This document shows positions 1 through 7,349 of a stretch of 33,636 nucleotides of DNA, one piece after another; the stretch's first letter is position 1, and every line of letters starts with the position of its first letter. The DNA lies in contig NZ_QSPK01000025.1 of NCBI RefSeq assembly GCF_003436425.1, forward strand, positions 1-33,636, read 5' to 3'. The stretch is from Eubacterium sp. TM05-53. GTDB taxonomy: Bacteria > Bacillota_I > Bacilli_A > Erysipelotrichales > Erysipelotrichaceae. Under the pieces are notes generated by a model. That model was not told the origin of the DNA. It saw nothing but the letters and a program-made list of their open reading frames with translations, and ran no database searches. A program made the translations under genes and the position numbers.

Positions 1-655
1 ATTGTTTAATATGTTTCCTAAAAAGTTCGTTGATGTAATTCTGATTGATGTATGGATTTTTGGAATAAGAATGACCAGCCGGAAATAAATAGCCATTCTT
101 ATCTGGTCTATAAACAATCCAATATTTGCGAAGAGCATTTAATAACGCATTGGATAAAGGTACTTTGCGAGATTTACCACGCTTTGAATTTCGAATATAA
201 AGCAACATATTTTTAGAATCGATGTCGCTTACTTTTAAACGAGCCACTTCACCAACTCTAAGGCCAGCATCCAAACCAAGAAGTAGAAAAACACGAAGTC
301 GTACATCTTTTGTATCGAGTAACAAATGAATCTGTTCTTCTGTAAAAACAGTAATTTCTACAGGATCATATAAAATGTTAGGGAACTGTCTTCTGGATAA
401 TGGAGTTCCTAAAACAACATCAAAGAAGTAACGGATAGCACTGACAATTGCATTTAAAGAAGCAGGAGCATAAGTTTGTTTCATATGGACGACATAGTTC
501 TGTACCATTAAAGTATCAAGGTTAGATACATCTTCCAATTGGTAAAAATCAAACATTTGAGAAAGATACCATTGATACATCTGAATGGTATTTGATGAAA
601 GATTTCTATATTCCATCATAAAAGTAAATTTGTTTAAAGCTTCATCTTTATTCAT
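1..655 (-). CDS. Tyrosine recombinase/integrase, 3' end missing
   Basis: A site-specific tyrosine recombinase of the phage-integrase family; it breaks and rejoins DNA through a covalent phosphotyrosine. The 218 visible residues hold the N-terminal SAM-like core-binding domain (about residues 5-85) and the start of the catalytic domain. The first catalytic arginine is R133 in GLDAGLRVGEVARL, and the beta-hairpin lysine region (SKRGKSRKVPL) follows near 157-167. The HxxR box and the nucleophilic tyrosine would lie beyond the left edge. The start at 655 is set by AAAGGA about 10 bases upstream. The frame is open to base 1. It belongs to the mobile element that interrupts the MATE gene. Confidence 0.85.
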   Translation of the reverse strand, partial: MNKDEALNKFTFMMEYRNLSSNTIQMYQWYLSQMFDFYQLEDVSNLDTLMVQNYVVHMKQTYAPASLNAIVSAIRYFFDVVLGTPLSRRQFPNILYDPVEITVFTEEQIHLLLDTKDVRLRVFLLLGLDAGLRVGEVARLKVSDIDSKNMLLYIRNSKRGKSRKVPLSNALLNALRKYWIVYRPDKNGYLFPAGHSYSKNPYINQNYINELFRKHIKQ

Positions 656-722
656 AACAACACATCCTTTCAAAAATAAAGACAAAACTATGATAGAATA
701 AGAAACAGGAGAGAACTAGGCT

Positions 723-1058
723 TTATAAAAAAAGCCCACACTCGTAAGAGTGTGTTAGTTCAATAGAGAAAACAACTGTAGCCCCACCTAACAATTGTCC
801 AATTAGATTGGTTGATTTTTCTCCGATGTATCGAGCAATCAACACAGTGATTCCCATTGCGAGTTGTGTAATCACAAATGTGACTAAATTTAGTATTTGA
901 CTACCAGTAGAAACAGCCGAAAGCCCAGCTGTTGAACCAAACCTTCCAACAACCAATAAATCCACAGCTCCATAAGCAGCCTGTAATATAAGTGCTCCAA
1001 GAATTGGAATCATGAATCGAATCAGTTTTTTTAAAATATTTCCTTGCGTAAAATCCAT
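723..1058 (-). pseudogene. MATE-family multidrug efflux transporter, truncated to its N-terminal quarter
   Basis: The first ~98 residues match the start of MATE transporters: MDFTQGNILKKL, then membrane segments with VDLLVVGRFG and the loop LIARYIGEK. MATE proteins have about 450 residues and 12 membrane segments; this frame ends at 111 residues. Homology stops at about GGATVVFSI. The last 13 residues are read through the hairpin of the adjoining mobile element, so the protein is almost certainly non-functional. ATG at 1058 follows the marR stop codon directly, with AAGGAAGG as ribosome binding site, so marR and this gene were one operon. The remainder of the gene would be expected beyond the element, left of the window, unless it was deleted. 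Confidence 0.85.
727..754 (-). terminator. Hairpin with T-tract at the mobile-element end
   Basis: A 7-bp perfect stem (737-743 with 748-754, loop GTAA) is followed on the minus strand by GGC and seven T residues. It would end transcription coming from the marR-MATE side before it enters the element. It may also be the structured end of the element itself. Confidence 0.6.
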
Positions 1059-1499
1059 CTATACCTTCCTTTTACTCATGACTGCATACATTTTTTCAAG
1101 AACTTCAATCATAATATCGGCTTTTTCATCCGTTATATCACTTAAATCTTTTGATAATGACGTAAAGTATTCATCTACATATTTATCAATCAAAGATTTG
1201 CCTGAATCACTCAATTGAATAAAAACAATTCTTCCATCTTCTTTTGTCGTCATTTTTTTGACAAATCCTAGATTCTCCATATCCTTGATTGTTTTAGTAA
1301 CACTTGGTCTAGGAAGACCTAACACATCACTAATATCACTTACCTTTACTTTGCCTTTCATACTTTCCAATTGCCGAATCGTATCTAAATAATGAATATG
1401 CGAAGAAGTTACACCTCCAGGAAGTGATGGAAGCATATCACGGACTCTTTTTGCCATATAGCAAGCATCCATTACTTCTTTAATTTTATCACTCGTCAT
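1059..1499 (-). CDS. MarR-family transcriptional regulator
   Basis: A 146-residue winged-helix DNA-binding protein. The helix-turn-helix and wing lie in the middle (VSDISDVLGLPRPSVTKTIK, then FVKKMTTKEDGRIVFIQLS), with alpha-helical dimerisation segments at both ends; this length and order are typical of MarR. It is the first gene of a two-gene operon with the truncated MATE transporter, the usual pairing of a drug-responsive repressor with its efflux pump. Two overlapping palindromes at its promoter suggest autorepression. With the pump broken, the regulator may now control only itself or distant genes. The ligand cannot be predicted. ATG at 1499 has AAAGGATC upstream. Confidence 0.88.
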   Translation of the reverse strand: MTSDKIKEVMDACYMAKRVRDMLPSLPGGVTSSHIHYLDTIRQLESMKGKVKVSDISDVLGLPRPSVTKTIKDMENLGFVKKMTTKEDGRIVFIQLSDSGKSLIDKYVDEYFTSLSKDLSDITDEKADIMIEVLEKMYAVMSKRKV

Positions 1500-1519
1500 A
1501 AGTAGATCCTTTCTATTTA

Positions 1520-1547
1520 ATTACCTTATGTAATTACTTTATGTATT
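1520..1547 (-). promoter_or_regulatory. Tandem MarR operators overlapping the marR promoter
   Basis: Two 15-bp palindromes of the form ATTAC-N5-GTAAT lie at 1520-1534 (perfect arms) and 1533-1547 (one arm mismatch), repeating every 13 bases. The second overlaps the -10 box. The size and placement fit an autorepressing MarR dimer, but binding is inferred. Confidence 0.55.
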
Positions 1548-1573
1548 ATAAATGGTGAAAATCAAAAAGGCAA
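1545..1573 (-). promoter_or_regulatory. Promoter of marR
   Basis: -35 TTGCCT (1568-1573), 17-base spacer, -10 TATAAT (1545-1550). The -35 box lies within the terminator stem of the upstream EF-G-like gene. Confidence 0.65.
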
Positions 1574-1592
1574 CGATTTCTCGCTACCTTTT
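1564..1592 (-). terminator. Terminator of the ankyrin/EF-G-like operon
   Basis: A roughly 12-bp stem with GAAA loop (AAAAGGTAGCGA pairs with TCGTTGCCTTTT, two G-T pairs) ending in a T run, a few bases after the stop codon of the EF-G-like gene. Confidence 0.8.
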
Positions 1593-1601
1593 CAATATGT
1601 C

Positions 1602-3674
1602 CTATTCTTTTTCTTTCTTGCTCTCTTCAATCACTCTTGAAGCATAAGGTTCTGGTACTGGATCATATCGGTCCATTTCCATTGTATAAGTACCTAAACC
1701 AGTTGTCATACTTCTTAATTCAACACAATATCTAGACATATTTGCCATTGGAACTTGTGCATCAATTTCTTGATCTGAATCCACTGGAGTCATACCCATG
1801 ATTGAACCTCTACGTTTATTCAAATCACCAATGACAGCACCTGTAAATTCATCTGGTACACGAATCTTAACATTCATGATTGGTTCTAATAAGATTGGAC
1901 GAACTTTTGTCATCGCATCTTTATAAGCTAAGTGAGCCGCCATCTTAAATGCCATTTCACTTGAGTCAACATCATGATATTTACCATCTAATAATGTTGT
2001 CTTCACATTTACCATCTTATATCCAGCTAAAGGACCTTTTTGGCAGCATTCACGAAGTCCAGTTTCTACAGCTGGGAAGTATTGTTTAGGAACAGCTCCA
2101 CCAAATACCTTTTCTGCGAATACCATTTCTTCTTCATCAGGATTTGGGCTGAATTCAACAAATACATGTCCAAATTGGCCATGTCCACCTGATTGTTTTT
2201 TATGACGACCTTCACCAACAGCTGTCTTTGTGATTGTTTCACGATATGTGATTTTTGGATCACTTAATACAACTTCCGCTTTAAACTTAGAATTCAATTT
2301 ATTCACAATCACATCCAAGTGCTGATCACCAATACCATAGATCACCGTTTCTTTTGTTTCTGGATTGTTTACAACTTTAAATGTTGAATCTTCTTCCTGT
2401 AAACGAGCAAGTCCATTTGATAAACGATCCTCATCATTTTTAGTCTTAGGAACAACAGCCTGTCCATACATTGGAGTATCGAATACGATTGGATCGGCCA
2501 TCAACAATTTGCCTTTATCACACAATGTATCGTTTGTTCTAGTATTTTGTAGTTTTACTAAAGCACCAATATCTCCAGTAAACAATTTACCAGCCGCTGT
2601 CTGGTGTTTACCTTTAACGATATAGATTTGACTGATTTTTTCAGGTTTACCATTATTGGCATTCACAACTGTACTATCAGCTGCAAGTACACCACTCAAT
2701 ACTTTTACATAACTAATTCTTCCAACAAATGGGTCTACGATTGTTTTAAATACTTGGGCTGTTAAGACTTCAGTTTCACTTGTCAACAATTCAACTTTAA
2801 CACCATTTGGAGTTGTAGCTGTGTACATACCTCTTTCTGAATATGTTGGGAAATAATCAACAATTAAATCCATCAAACGTTGAATACCAATTGAATTGAC
2901 TGCACTACCAGAATATACTGGACAAATTTCTCCATTACGTACACCAATACGCACACCACGTTTTAATTCCGCATCACTAAATTCTTCACCTGAGAAGAAT
3001 TTTTCCATTAATTCATCGTCACCCATTGCTACGGCTTCGGCAATCTGATCTTTATAAAGAGCTACTTCTTCTTGCATAGATTCAGGTACTGGACAAGGTT
3101 TATCCGCTAATTCTGGACTATAATACCAAGCTTTATTTTTGATGATATTGACAGATCCAATGATCTTTCCATCTTCAACAATTGGCATTTCAAATGGAAT
3201 AACGCTCTTACCAAATTCTTCACGCAATGCTTGATAGCTTGCATCAAAGCTTGTGTGTTCTTCATCTAACTTATTGATGAAGAAGATTGTAGGTTTCTTT
3301 TCAGCAACGGCTTGTTTATAAGCCAATTTAGTTCCTGATTGTAAAGGTTCTTTGGCATTCACGACAATCAAACTTGAATCACCTACCGAAAAACCACCTT
3401 GTTTTTCACCAACAAAGTCTAAGTAACCTGGTGTGTCGATGAAATTGATTTTACTATCTTCCCATTCAATTGGAACGATTGTTGAATAAACAGATAGTCC
3501 ACGACGAATTTCTTCCGTATCGAAATCAATCATTGAACTTCCTTCTGTCGTTTTACCAAAACGATCTGTTGCCTTTGTATAATACAACATAGCTTCTAGA
3601 ACACTTGTTTTTCCAGCTCCACTATGTCCGATTACACTTACGTTACGTACTTCAAAACTCTGATAATCTCTCAT
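1602..3674 (-). CDS. EF-G-like translational GTPase (FusA2 type)
   Basis: A 690-residue paralogue of elongation factor G. Visible G motifs: P-loop GHSGAGKT (16-23), DTPGY (80-84) and NKLD (134-137). Domains II and III follow, then domain IV with SGGHGQFGHV and the tip-region YHDVDSSEMAFK, then domain V. The canonical EF-G motif is DTPGH, whose histidine is needed for GTP hydrolysis on the ribosome; here it is tyrosine (Y84). This and the diverged switch I (DTEEIRRGLSVYS) place it with the EF-G-like group and not with the housekeeping factor. The true role is unknown; ribosome rescue or protection is possible. It lies 10 bases after an ankyrin gene in one operon. ATG at 3674 has GAGGT upstream. 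Confidence 0.85.
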   Translation of the reverse strand: MRDYQSFEVRNVSVIGHSGAGKTSVLEAMLYYTKATDRFGKTTEGSSMIDFDTEEIRRGLSVYSTIVPIEWEDSKINFIDTPGYLDFVGEKQGGFSVGDSSLIVVNAKEPLQSGTKLAYKQAVAEKKPTIFFINKLDEEHTSFDASYQALREEFGKSVIPFEMPIVEDGKIIGSVNIIKNKAWYYSPELADKPCPVPESMQEEVALYKDQIAEAVAMGDDELMEKFFSGEEFSDAELKRGVRIGVRNGEICPVYSGSAVNSIGIQRLMDLIVDYFPTYSERGMYTATTPNGVKVELLTSETEVLTAQVFKTIVDPFVGRISYVKVLSGVLAADSTVVNANNGKPEKISQIYIVKGKHQTAAGKLFTGDIGALVKLQNTRTNDTLCDKGKLLMADPIVFDTPMYGQAVVPKTKNDEDRLSNGLARLQEEDSTFKVVNNPETKETVIYGIGDQHLDVIVNKLNSKFKAEVVLSDPKITYRETITKTAVGEGRHKKQSGGHGQFGHVFVEFSPNPDEEEMVFAEKVFGGAVPKQYFPAVETGLRECCQKGPLAGYKMVNVKTTLLDGKYHDVDSSEMAFKMAAHLAYKDAMTKVRPILLEPIMNVKIRVPDEFTGAVIGDLNKRRGSIMGMTPVDSDQEIDAQVPMANMSRYCVELRSMTTGLGTYTMEMDRYDPVPEPYASRVIEESKKEKE

Positions 3675-3684
3675 ACGCTTAACC

Positions 3685-4356
3685 TCATCTTAAGATCGGC
3701 TCTAATTGAGCTCTACAGTGTTCACGAACATAATCTAATGCAACGCGACCTTGTTTATCCGTCATATCTTTATCAGCACCATATGCCAATAATTTTTCTA
3801 CTAAGCTTGGATATCCTCCATAAGCTGCACGCATCAATGCAGTTACACCATTATTATCAAATAAGTTTACATCTGCGTTTCTTTCAAGCAATAAGTGAAT
3901 TGTGTCACGTTTAAACGCAATACAAGCTTCCATTAAAGCACTACGACCTACTTCATCTTGATCATTGATTTTTGCCCCAGCATCTAATAATACTTCAACA
4001 CAACGATCTTGTCCTAATAGACAAGCACGCATTAAAGCTGTACGTCCTCTGTCATCTTTGGCATTTACATCTGCACCTGCATCAATCAAAGCCTTTAAGA
4101 TTGTTTTATTGCCTTTTTTTGCAGCTGTCATTAAAGCTGTTTTCCCTTTATTATCTGAAATATTCACATCTGCCCCATTATCAAGTAAAACCTGAACAAC
4201 ATCTTTACGATCACGTTTACTTGCACGCATCAATGCAGTACGTCCATCACCATTCTGATAGTTTACATCCGCTCCTGCTTTGATTTGAGAACAAACCATT
4301 GGGAAATCTCCATTCGCACATGCATCCCAAAATACCTTATTAAAATTCTGATCCAT
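3685..4356 (-). CDS. Ankyrin-repeat protein
   Basis: A 223-residue protein made almost wholly of ankyrin repeats of about 33 residues. Five near-perfect units carry G-x-TALM-x-A at the start and GADVN at the end, flanked by degenerate caps. There is no signal peptide or membrane segment, so it is probably cytoplasmic and acts as a protein-binding scaffold. The start at 4356 is chosen because AGGAGG lies about 9 bases upstream; a GTG at 4419 would add 21 residues that contain no repeat and has no clear binding site. It is followed after 10 bases by the EF-G-like GTPase, so the two probably work together, perhaps as partner proteins. This pairing is not one I recognise. Confidence 0.85.
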   Translation of the reverse strand: MDQNFNKVFWDACANGDFPMVCSQIKAGADVNYQNGDGRTALMRASKRDRKDVVQVLLDNGADVNISDNKGKTALMTAAKKGNKTILKALIDAGADVNAKDDRGRTALMRACLLGQDRCVEVLLDAGAKINDQDEVGRSALMEACIAFKRDTIHLLLERNADVNLFDNNGVTALMRAAYGGYPSLVEKLLAYGADKDMTDKQGRVALDYVREHCRAQLEPILR

Positions 4357-4397
4357 TTCAATCATCCTCCTCATCATTATTGCTCTTGAAATCACAG

Positions 4398-4426
4398 AAA
4401 AACTGGAATGATCGTTCACCCCAGTT
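4398..4426 (-). promoter_or_regulatory. Attenuator-like hairpin between leader ORF and ankyrin gene
   Basis: Minus-strand arms AACTGG (4421-4426) and CCAGTT (4401-4406) extend inward to an 11-bp stem (two G-T pairs) with loop ACGA, followed by TTT and then C. The first stem bases overlap the stop codon of the leader ORF, so a ribosome on the leader could prevent folding. The T-tract is short, so termination may be weak. Confidence 0.45.
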
Positions 4427-4488
4427 TACATATGCACAAAGAAAAGATTGAAATTTGTATTTACTTTTACGCCTTGAACTTGATTCAT
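4426..4488 (-). CDS. Putative 20-residue leader peptide
   Basis: A short frame, MNQVQGVKVNTNFNLFFVHM, with an excellent ribosome binding site (AAAGGAG, 8 bases before ATG). It begins about 23 bases after the predicted transcription start, and its stop codon enters an 11-bp hairpin. This is the layout of translational attenuation leaders, such as those of ribosome-protection and ABC-F resistance genes. There is no run of one codon, although N and F are frequent. No homologue is recognised; that it is translated is an inference from the binding site and position. Confidence 0.4.
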   Translation of the reverse strand: MNQVQGVKVNTNFNLFFVHM

Positions 4489-4517
4489 CTCAATCACTCC
4501 TTTGTTTAACTGATTCC

Positions 4518-4545
4518 ATTCTAACAAAGAAAATATTAAGTGCAA
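4518..4545 (-). promoter_or_regulatory. Promoter of the leader/ankyrin/EF-G-like operon
   Basis: -35 TTGCAC (4540-4545), 16-base spacer, -10 TAGAAT (4518-4523), about 30 bases before the leader start codon. Confidence 0.6.
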
Positions 4546-4578
4546 ATCAAGTACCAACTTGGACAGAAAACCTACCAA

Positions 4579-4959
4579 TTATGCCTTTTCGCAAAATAAT
4601 TCGATAGATTCATGAAGCGGACCCTCAATAAAAGCCACACGAATTGGAAATACAGGATCTGTTTGCATATCTACATCTTTTGGTTCTACACTCACTGTAT
4701 AACCAGCATTACGAACTCTTTCGACAATTTTATCCACATGATCCGTGCTCAGTGCAAAATGACGAATACATCCTTCAACGACTGGTTTTGTACCATCTAA
4801 AAAGATTTCAATACAACTATTAAAACAATCCAAATGAATGCCTGTATTCCACTTTCTTAATATTGGAAGTTCTAATAATTCATGATAGAAATAAATCATT
4901 TCATCATATTGTTCTTGTGTCTCACATTTAAATGCGACATGATGAATTCCCTTAATCAT
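4579..4959 (-). CDS. VOC-family (glyoxalase/dioxygenase fold) protein
   Basis: A 126-residue vicinal-oxygen-chelate protein. The two beta-alpha-beta-beta-beta modules are visible. Candidate metal ligands sit at the family positions: H7 (GIHHVAF), E51 (SCIEIF), H67 (IRHFAL) and E120 (SIELF). The size fits a glyoxalase I-like or lactoylglutathione-lyase-like enzyme that would act as a dimer in the cytoplasm. The substrate cannot be told from sequence. It overlaps the end of the RNase R gene by 8 bases and has only a weak binding site, so it is probably translationally coupled to rnr. Confidence 0.85.
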   Translation of the reverse strand: MIKGIHHVAFKCETQEQYDEMIYFYHELLELPILRKWNTGIHLDCFNSCIEIFLDGTKPVVEGCIRHFALSTDHVDKIVERVRNAGYTVSVEPKDVDMQTDPVFPIRVAFIEGPLHESIELFCEKA

Positions 4960-7018
4960 AATTTTTTCTTTCTAACAAACTAAATGTCACTTGCCCTTTT
5001 TCTCTTTGAACATCCGTACAAACAACACGTACTCGCATTCCCATTTGGAATACTTTACCATGTGTTTGTCCCTTTAAAGTCATTGTATCCTCATCATAAT
5101 CGTAGAAGTCATTAGCCAATGTATGAACTGGAACAAGACCTTCCACTGTATTATCCATTTCTACAAAGAAACCAAAGCTCATAACACCGACAATGGTTCC
5201 TTCAAAAACTTGACCAATTCTTTTTTCCATGAACTGTGCCTTCTTATAGTCATTAACCATTCTTTCCATCATGATCGCATCTCTTTCTTTTTCAGAAATA
5301 TGGAAAGCCTGTTTTTCTATTTTCTTTTCATCATTTGATGGTGTACGCTTTTGTTCATTAAAACAATACGCATGCAACATGCGGTGTACAACTAAATCGG
5401 AATAACGACGAATCGGACTTGTGAAATGACAATACTCTTCTAAGGCCAAACCAAAGTGACCTAAACAATGCGCATCATAACGAGCCTTCTGCATAGAACG
5501 TAAAGAAACCATAGACAAGACTTCATATGCATTATCATCTTGAATCGATTCTAAGAATTTTTGAATTTGGCTCGCATTGACTTCATCAGGATAAAAATCA
5601 AATGGAATACGTAAAGAATTCGCAACCGTACAAATCGTAGCCACTTTTTTAGGATCTGGATTTTCATGTACACGATACATACTTGGAATTTTATTGACAT
5701 GCATATGGTGAGCCACACAAACATTGGCTAAAATCATACATTCTTCAATCATTTGTTCGGCAAAACCACGTTCTAAAACTGTTACATCTACGGGATAACC
5801 ATTTTTATCCATAATGATCTTTGCCTCTTTTGTATTAAAATCAATACATCCACGATTATGCGATTGTTTCTTTAATAATTTAGCTAAAGACTCTAAAGTA
5901 AACAATAAATCTTTCACTTCTGAATACTCTTCCAATATCGTTTCATCCCCAGCTAAACAAGCATTTACCTTTTTATATGTACAACGCTTGTCGGAATGGA
6001 TCACACTTGGAAAAACATTGTAAGTCATTAAATTTCCCTTTTCATCCACTTGCATAGCACAAGTTATTGTCAATCGATCCACATTTGGATTTAATGAACA
6101 AATCCCATTACTTAAATCAAATGGAAGCATAGGCACTACACGATCACATACATAGATTGAGTTTCCTCTTAAGTACGCTTCTTGATCAAGAGCACTATTT
6201 TCTTTTACATAATGAGAAACATCGGCAATATGTACATATAATACATATCCCTTTTCATTTTTCACAATTGAAATCGCATCATCAAAATCCTTGGCATCGT
6301 CCCCATCAATTGTGACAGTTAATAAGTTTCTTAAATCTTTACGATTATCAAGTTCATCCTTTTGTACTTTAGCAGGAATTCTTTTACACTCTTTTACAAT
6401 CTTTCCATTAAATACCTGACGAACCTGATTACTTGTAAGCATCGCACTAATATCCACTCCAGCATCATCTGGATGCCCTAAAACTTGGATAATCCTCACT
6501 TCTAAAGGATCTGCATACTTCACAATTTGACATACAACTTTTGTGCGTTTTTTAAAACTAAATTCTTTTTCATTGACCACACGAATTGAACAGTGTAAAT
6601 CTAAATCGCTATAAAAGAATGTTTTCTTCTTTTTAACGATTATAACTCCTGTAATATTTGTCAATCCATGATTAAACACCTTGATCAAAGATGGTTCTGG
6701 CTTTAAGCGAACTAACACTTCATCTTTGTCAAAGATCTTCATCTTTTTATTTTTAGGAACATATACCTTGTTGTTTTCATTAAAGACAGCAATTTCGTAT
6801 CTAGAAATATCTTTTGCACTTCCAGCCATAAAATGTATATCATCAATCAAATATATGCTTGTATGATCGTTATAAATCAATTTTTCATCTTCTAATTCAT
6901 TTAAAGACTTTACCATTTCTGTAAATTCTTTACTTGACTTAGGTCGAACAACTTTTTCTAAATCACGTATTTTACATTCTTTTTTTTCTTCTAAATATTG
7001 AATGATTTTTTCTTTCAT
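4952..7018 (-). CDS. rnr: Ribonuclease R, 3'-5' exoribonuclease
   Basis: A processive 3'-5' exoribonuclease of the RNase II/R family that degrades structured RNA and helps in rRNA quality control and tmRNA-linked decay. In order: N-terminal winged-helix region (1-60), cold-shock domains (about 80-180), catalytic RNB domain starting near 220 with the acidic motif DGDDAKDFDD (238-247) that binds magnesium, and one C-terminal S1 domain (GTIVGVMSFGFFVEM onward). At 688 residues it is shorter than B. subtilis RNase R (about 780) because it stops right after S1 with no basic tail. It follows secG, as in many Firmicutes. AAAGGAGG precedes ATG at 7018. Confidence 0.95.
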   Translation of the reverse strand: MKEKIIQYLEEKKECKIRDLEKVVRPKSSKEFTEMVKSLNELEDEKLIYNDHTSIYLIDDIHFMAGSAKDISRYEIAVFNENNKVYVPKNKKMKIFDKDEVLVRLKPEPSLIKVFNHGLTNITGVIIVKKKKTFFYSDLDLHCSIRVVNEKEFSFKKRTKVVCQIVKYADPLEVRIIQVLGHPDDAGVDISAMLTSNQVRQVFNGKIVKECKRIPAKVQKDELDNRKDLRNLLTVTIDGDDAKDFDDAISIVKNEKGYVLYVHIADVSHYVKENSALDQEAYLRGNSIYVCDRVVPMLPFDLSNGICSLNPNVDRLTITCAMQVDEKGNLMTYNVFPSVIHSDKRCTYKKVNACLAGDETILEEYSEVKDLLFTLESLAKLLKKQSHNRGCIDFNTKEAKIIMDKNGYPVDVTVLERGFAEQMIEECMILANVCVAHHMHVNKIPSMYRVHENPDPKKVATICTVANSLRIPFDFYPDEVNASQIQKFLESIQDDNAYEVLSMVSLRSMQKARYDAHCLGHFGLALEEYCHFTSPIRRYSDLVVHRMLHAYCFNEQKRTPSNDEKKIEKQAFHISEKERDAIMMERMVNDYKKAQFMEKRIGQVFEGTIVGVMSFGFFVEMDNTVEGLVPVHTLANDFYDYDEDTMTLKGQTHGKVFQMGMRVRVVCTDVQREKGQVTFSLLERKNYD

Positions 7019-7038
7019 TTCTTCCTCCTTTAAAACAG

Positions 7039-7061
7039 AAAAAAGACCTTAACGGTCTTTT
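7039..7061 (-). terminator. Terminator between secG and rnr
   Basis: 8-bp stem (7041-7048 with 7054-7061, loop of 5) and T6 on the minus strand. It sits between the secG stop and the rnr start, so rnr is probably expressed by partial read-through. Confidence 0.75.
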
Positions 7062-7063
7062 AA

Positions 7064-7294
7064 TTACACAATCTGCAATGCGATCACAATCGCAAAGAAC
7101 ATAATTCCACAAACCAAAGTTAAACGAGAGATAACTTTTTCAGGGCCTCTTTCTTTTTGTACCGCAAACAAGTTCAAATCTCCACTTCCTGTAAAGGCAG
7201 CAGACAACCCGTCTGATTTACCACTTTGTAATAATGTCAATATAATAATAACACCAGATAATGTCATTAAAACCACGTTTAATATATCTTTCAT
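7064..7294 (-). CDS. secG: Preprotein translocase subunit SecG
   Basis: A 76-residue inner-membrane protein, the small auxiliary subunit of the SecYEG channel. Two membrane helices (about 5-22 and 56-74) flank the conserved cytoplasmic loop LLQSGKSDGLSAAFTGSG, which is the SecG signature, followed by a charged stretch (QKERGPEK). Length and layout match the family. ATG at 7294 has AAGGTG upstream. It is the first gene of the secG-rnr-VOC cluster. Confidence 0.93.
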   Translation of the reverse strand: MKDILNVVLMTLSGVIIILTLLQSGKSDGLSAAFTGSGDLNLFAVQKERGPEKVISRLTLVCGIMFFAIVIALQIV

Positions 7295-7323
7295 TTTTTC
7301 ATCACACCTTCTACGATATTTCG

Positions 7324-7329
7324 ATTATA
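7324..7329 (-). promoter_or_regulatory. Extended -10 promoter of secG
   Basis: TATAAT preceded by TGG (TGn extension) 30 bases before secG. No good -35 box is seen at 17 bases, which is usual for extended -10 promoters. Confidence 0.55.
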
Positions 7330-7349
7330 CCAATAATTCAATAAAAATA

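Larger units (their letters stand above)
1..757 (-). mobile_element. Terminal part of an IS91-like or integrase-bearing mobile element (cut by window edge)
   Basis: This segment holds a tyrosine recombinase gene and about 100 bases of non-coding end sequence. On its right it meets the broken MATE gene. The proposed outer end has a 7-bp hairpin (737-743 with 748-754) followed after three bases by GTTC at 758-761, which reads GAAC on the strand of the MATE gene. IS91-family elements insert next to GAAC/CAAG tetranucleotides without target duplication, and Firmicute relatives often carry a tyrosine recombinase gene before the transposase. Calling it IS91-like is an inference, because the transposase would lie left of the window. 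Confidence 0.5.

Noticed and set aside
2365..2625. Plus-strand open frame opposite the EF-G-like gene
   Set aside because: It mirrors codon usage of the real gene and has no binding site or homology.
4357..4419. Longer ankyrin protein starting at GTG 4419
   Set aside because: The added 21 residues lack repeat character and no binding site precedes that GTG; AGGAGG is well spaced before 4356.
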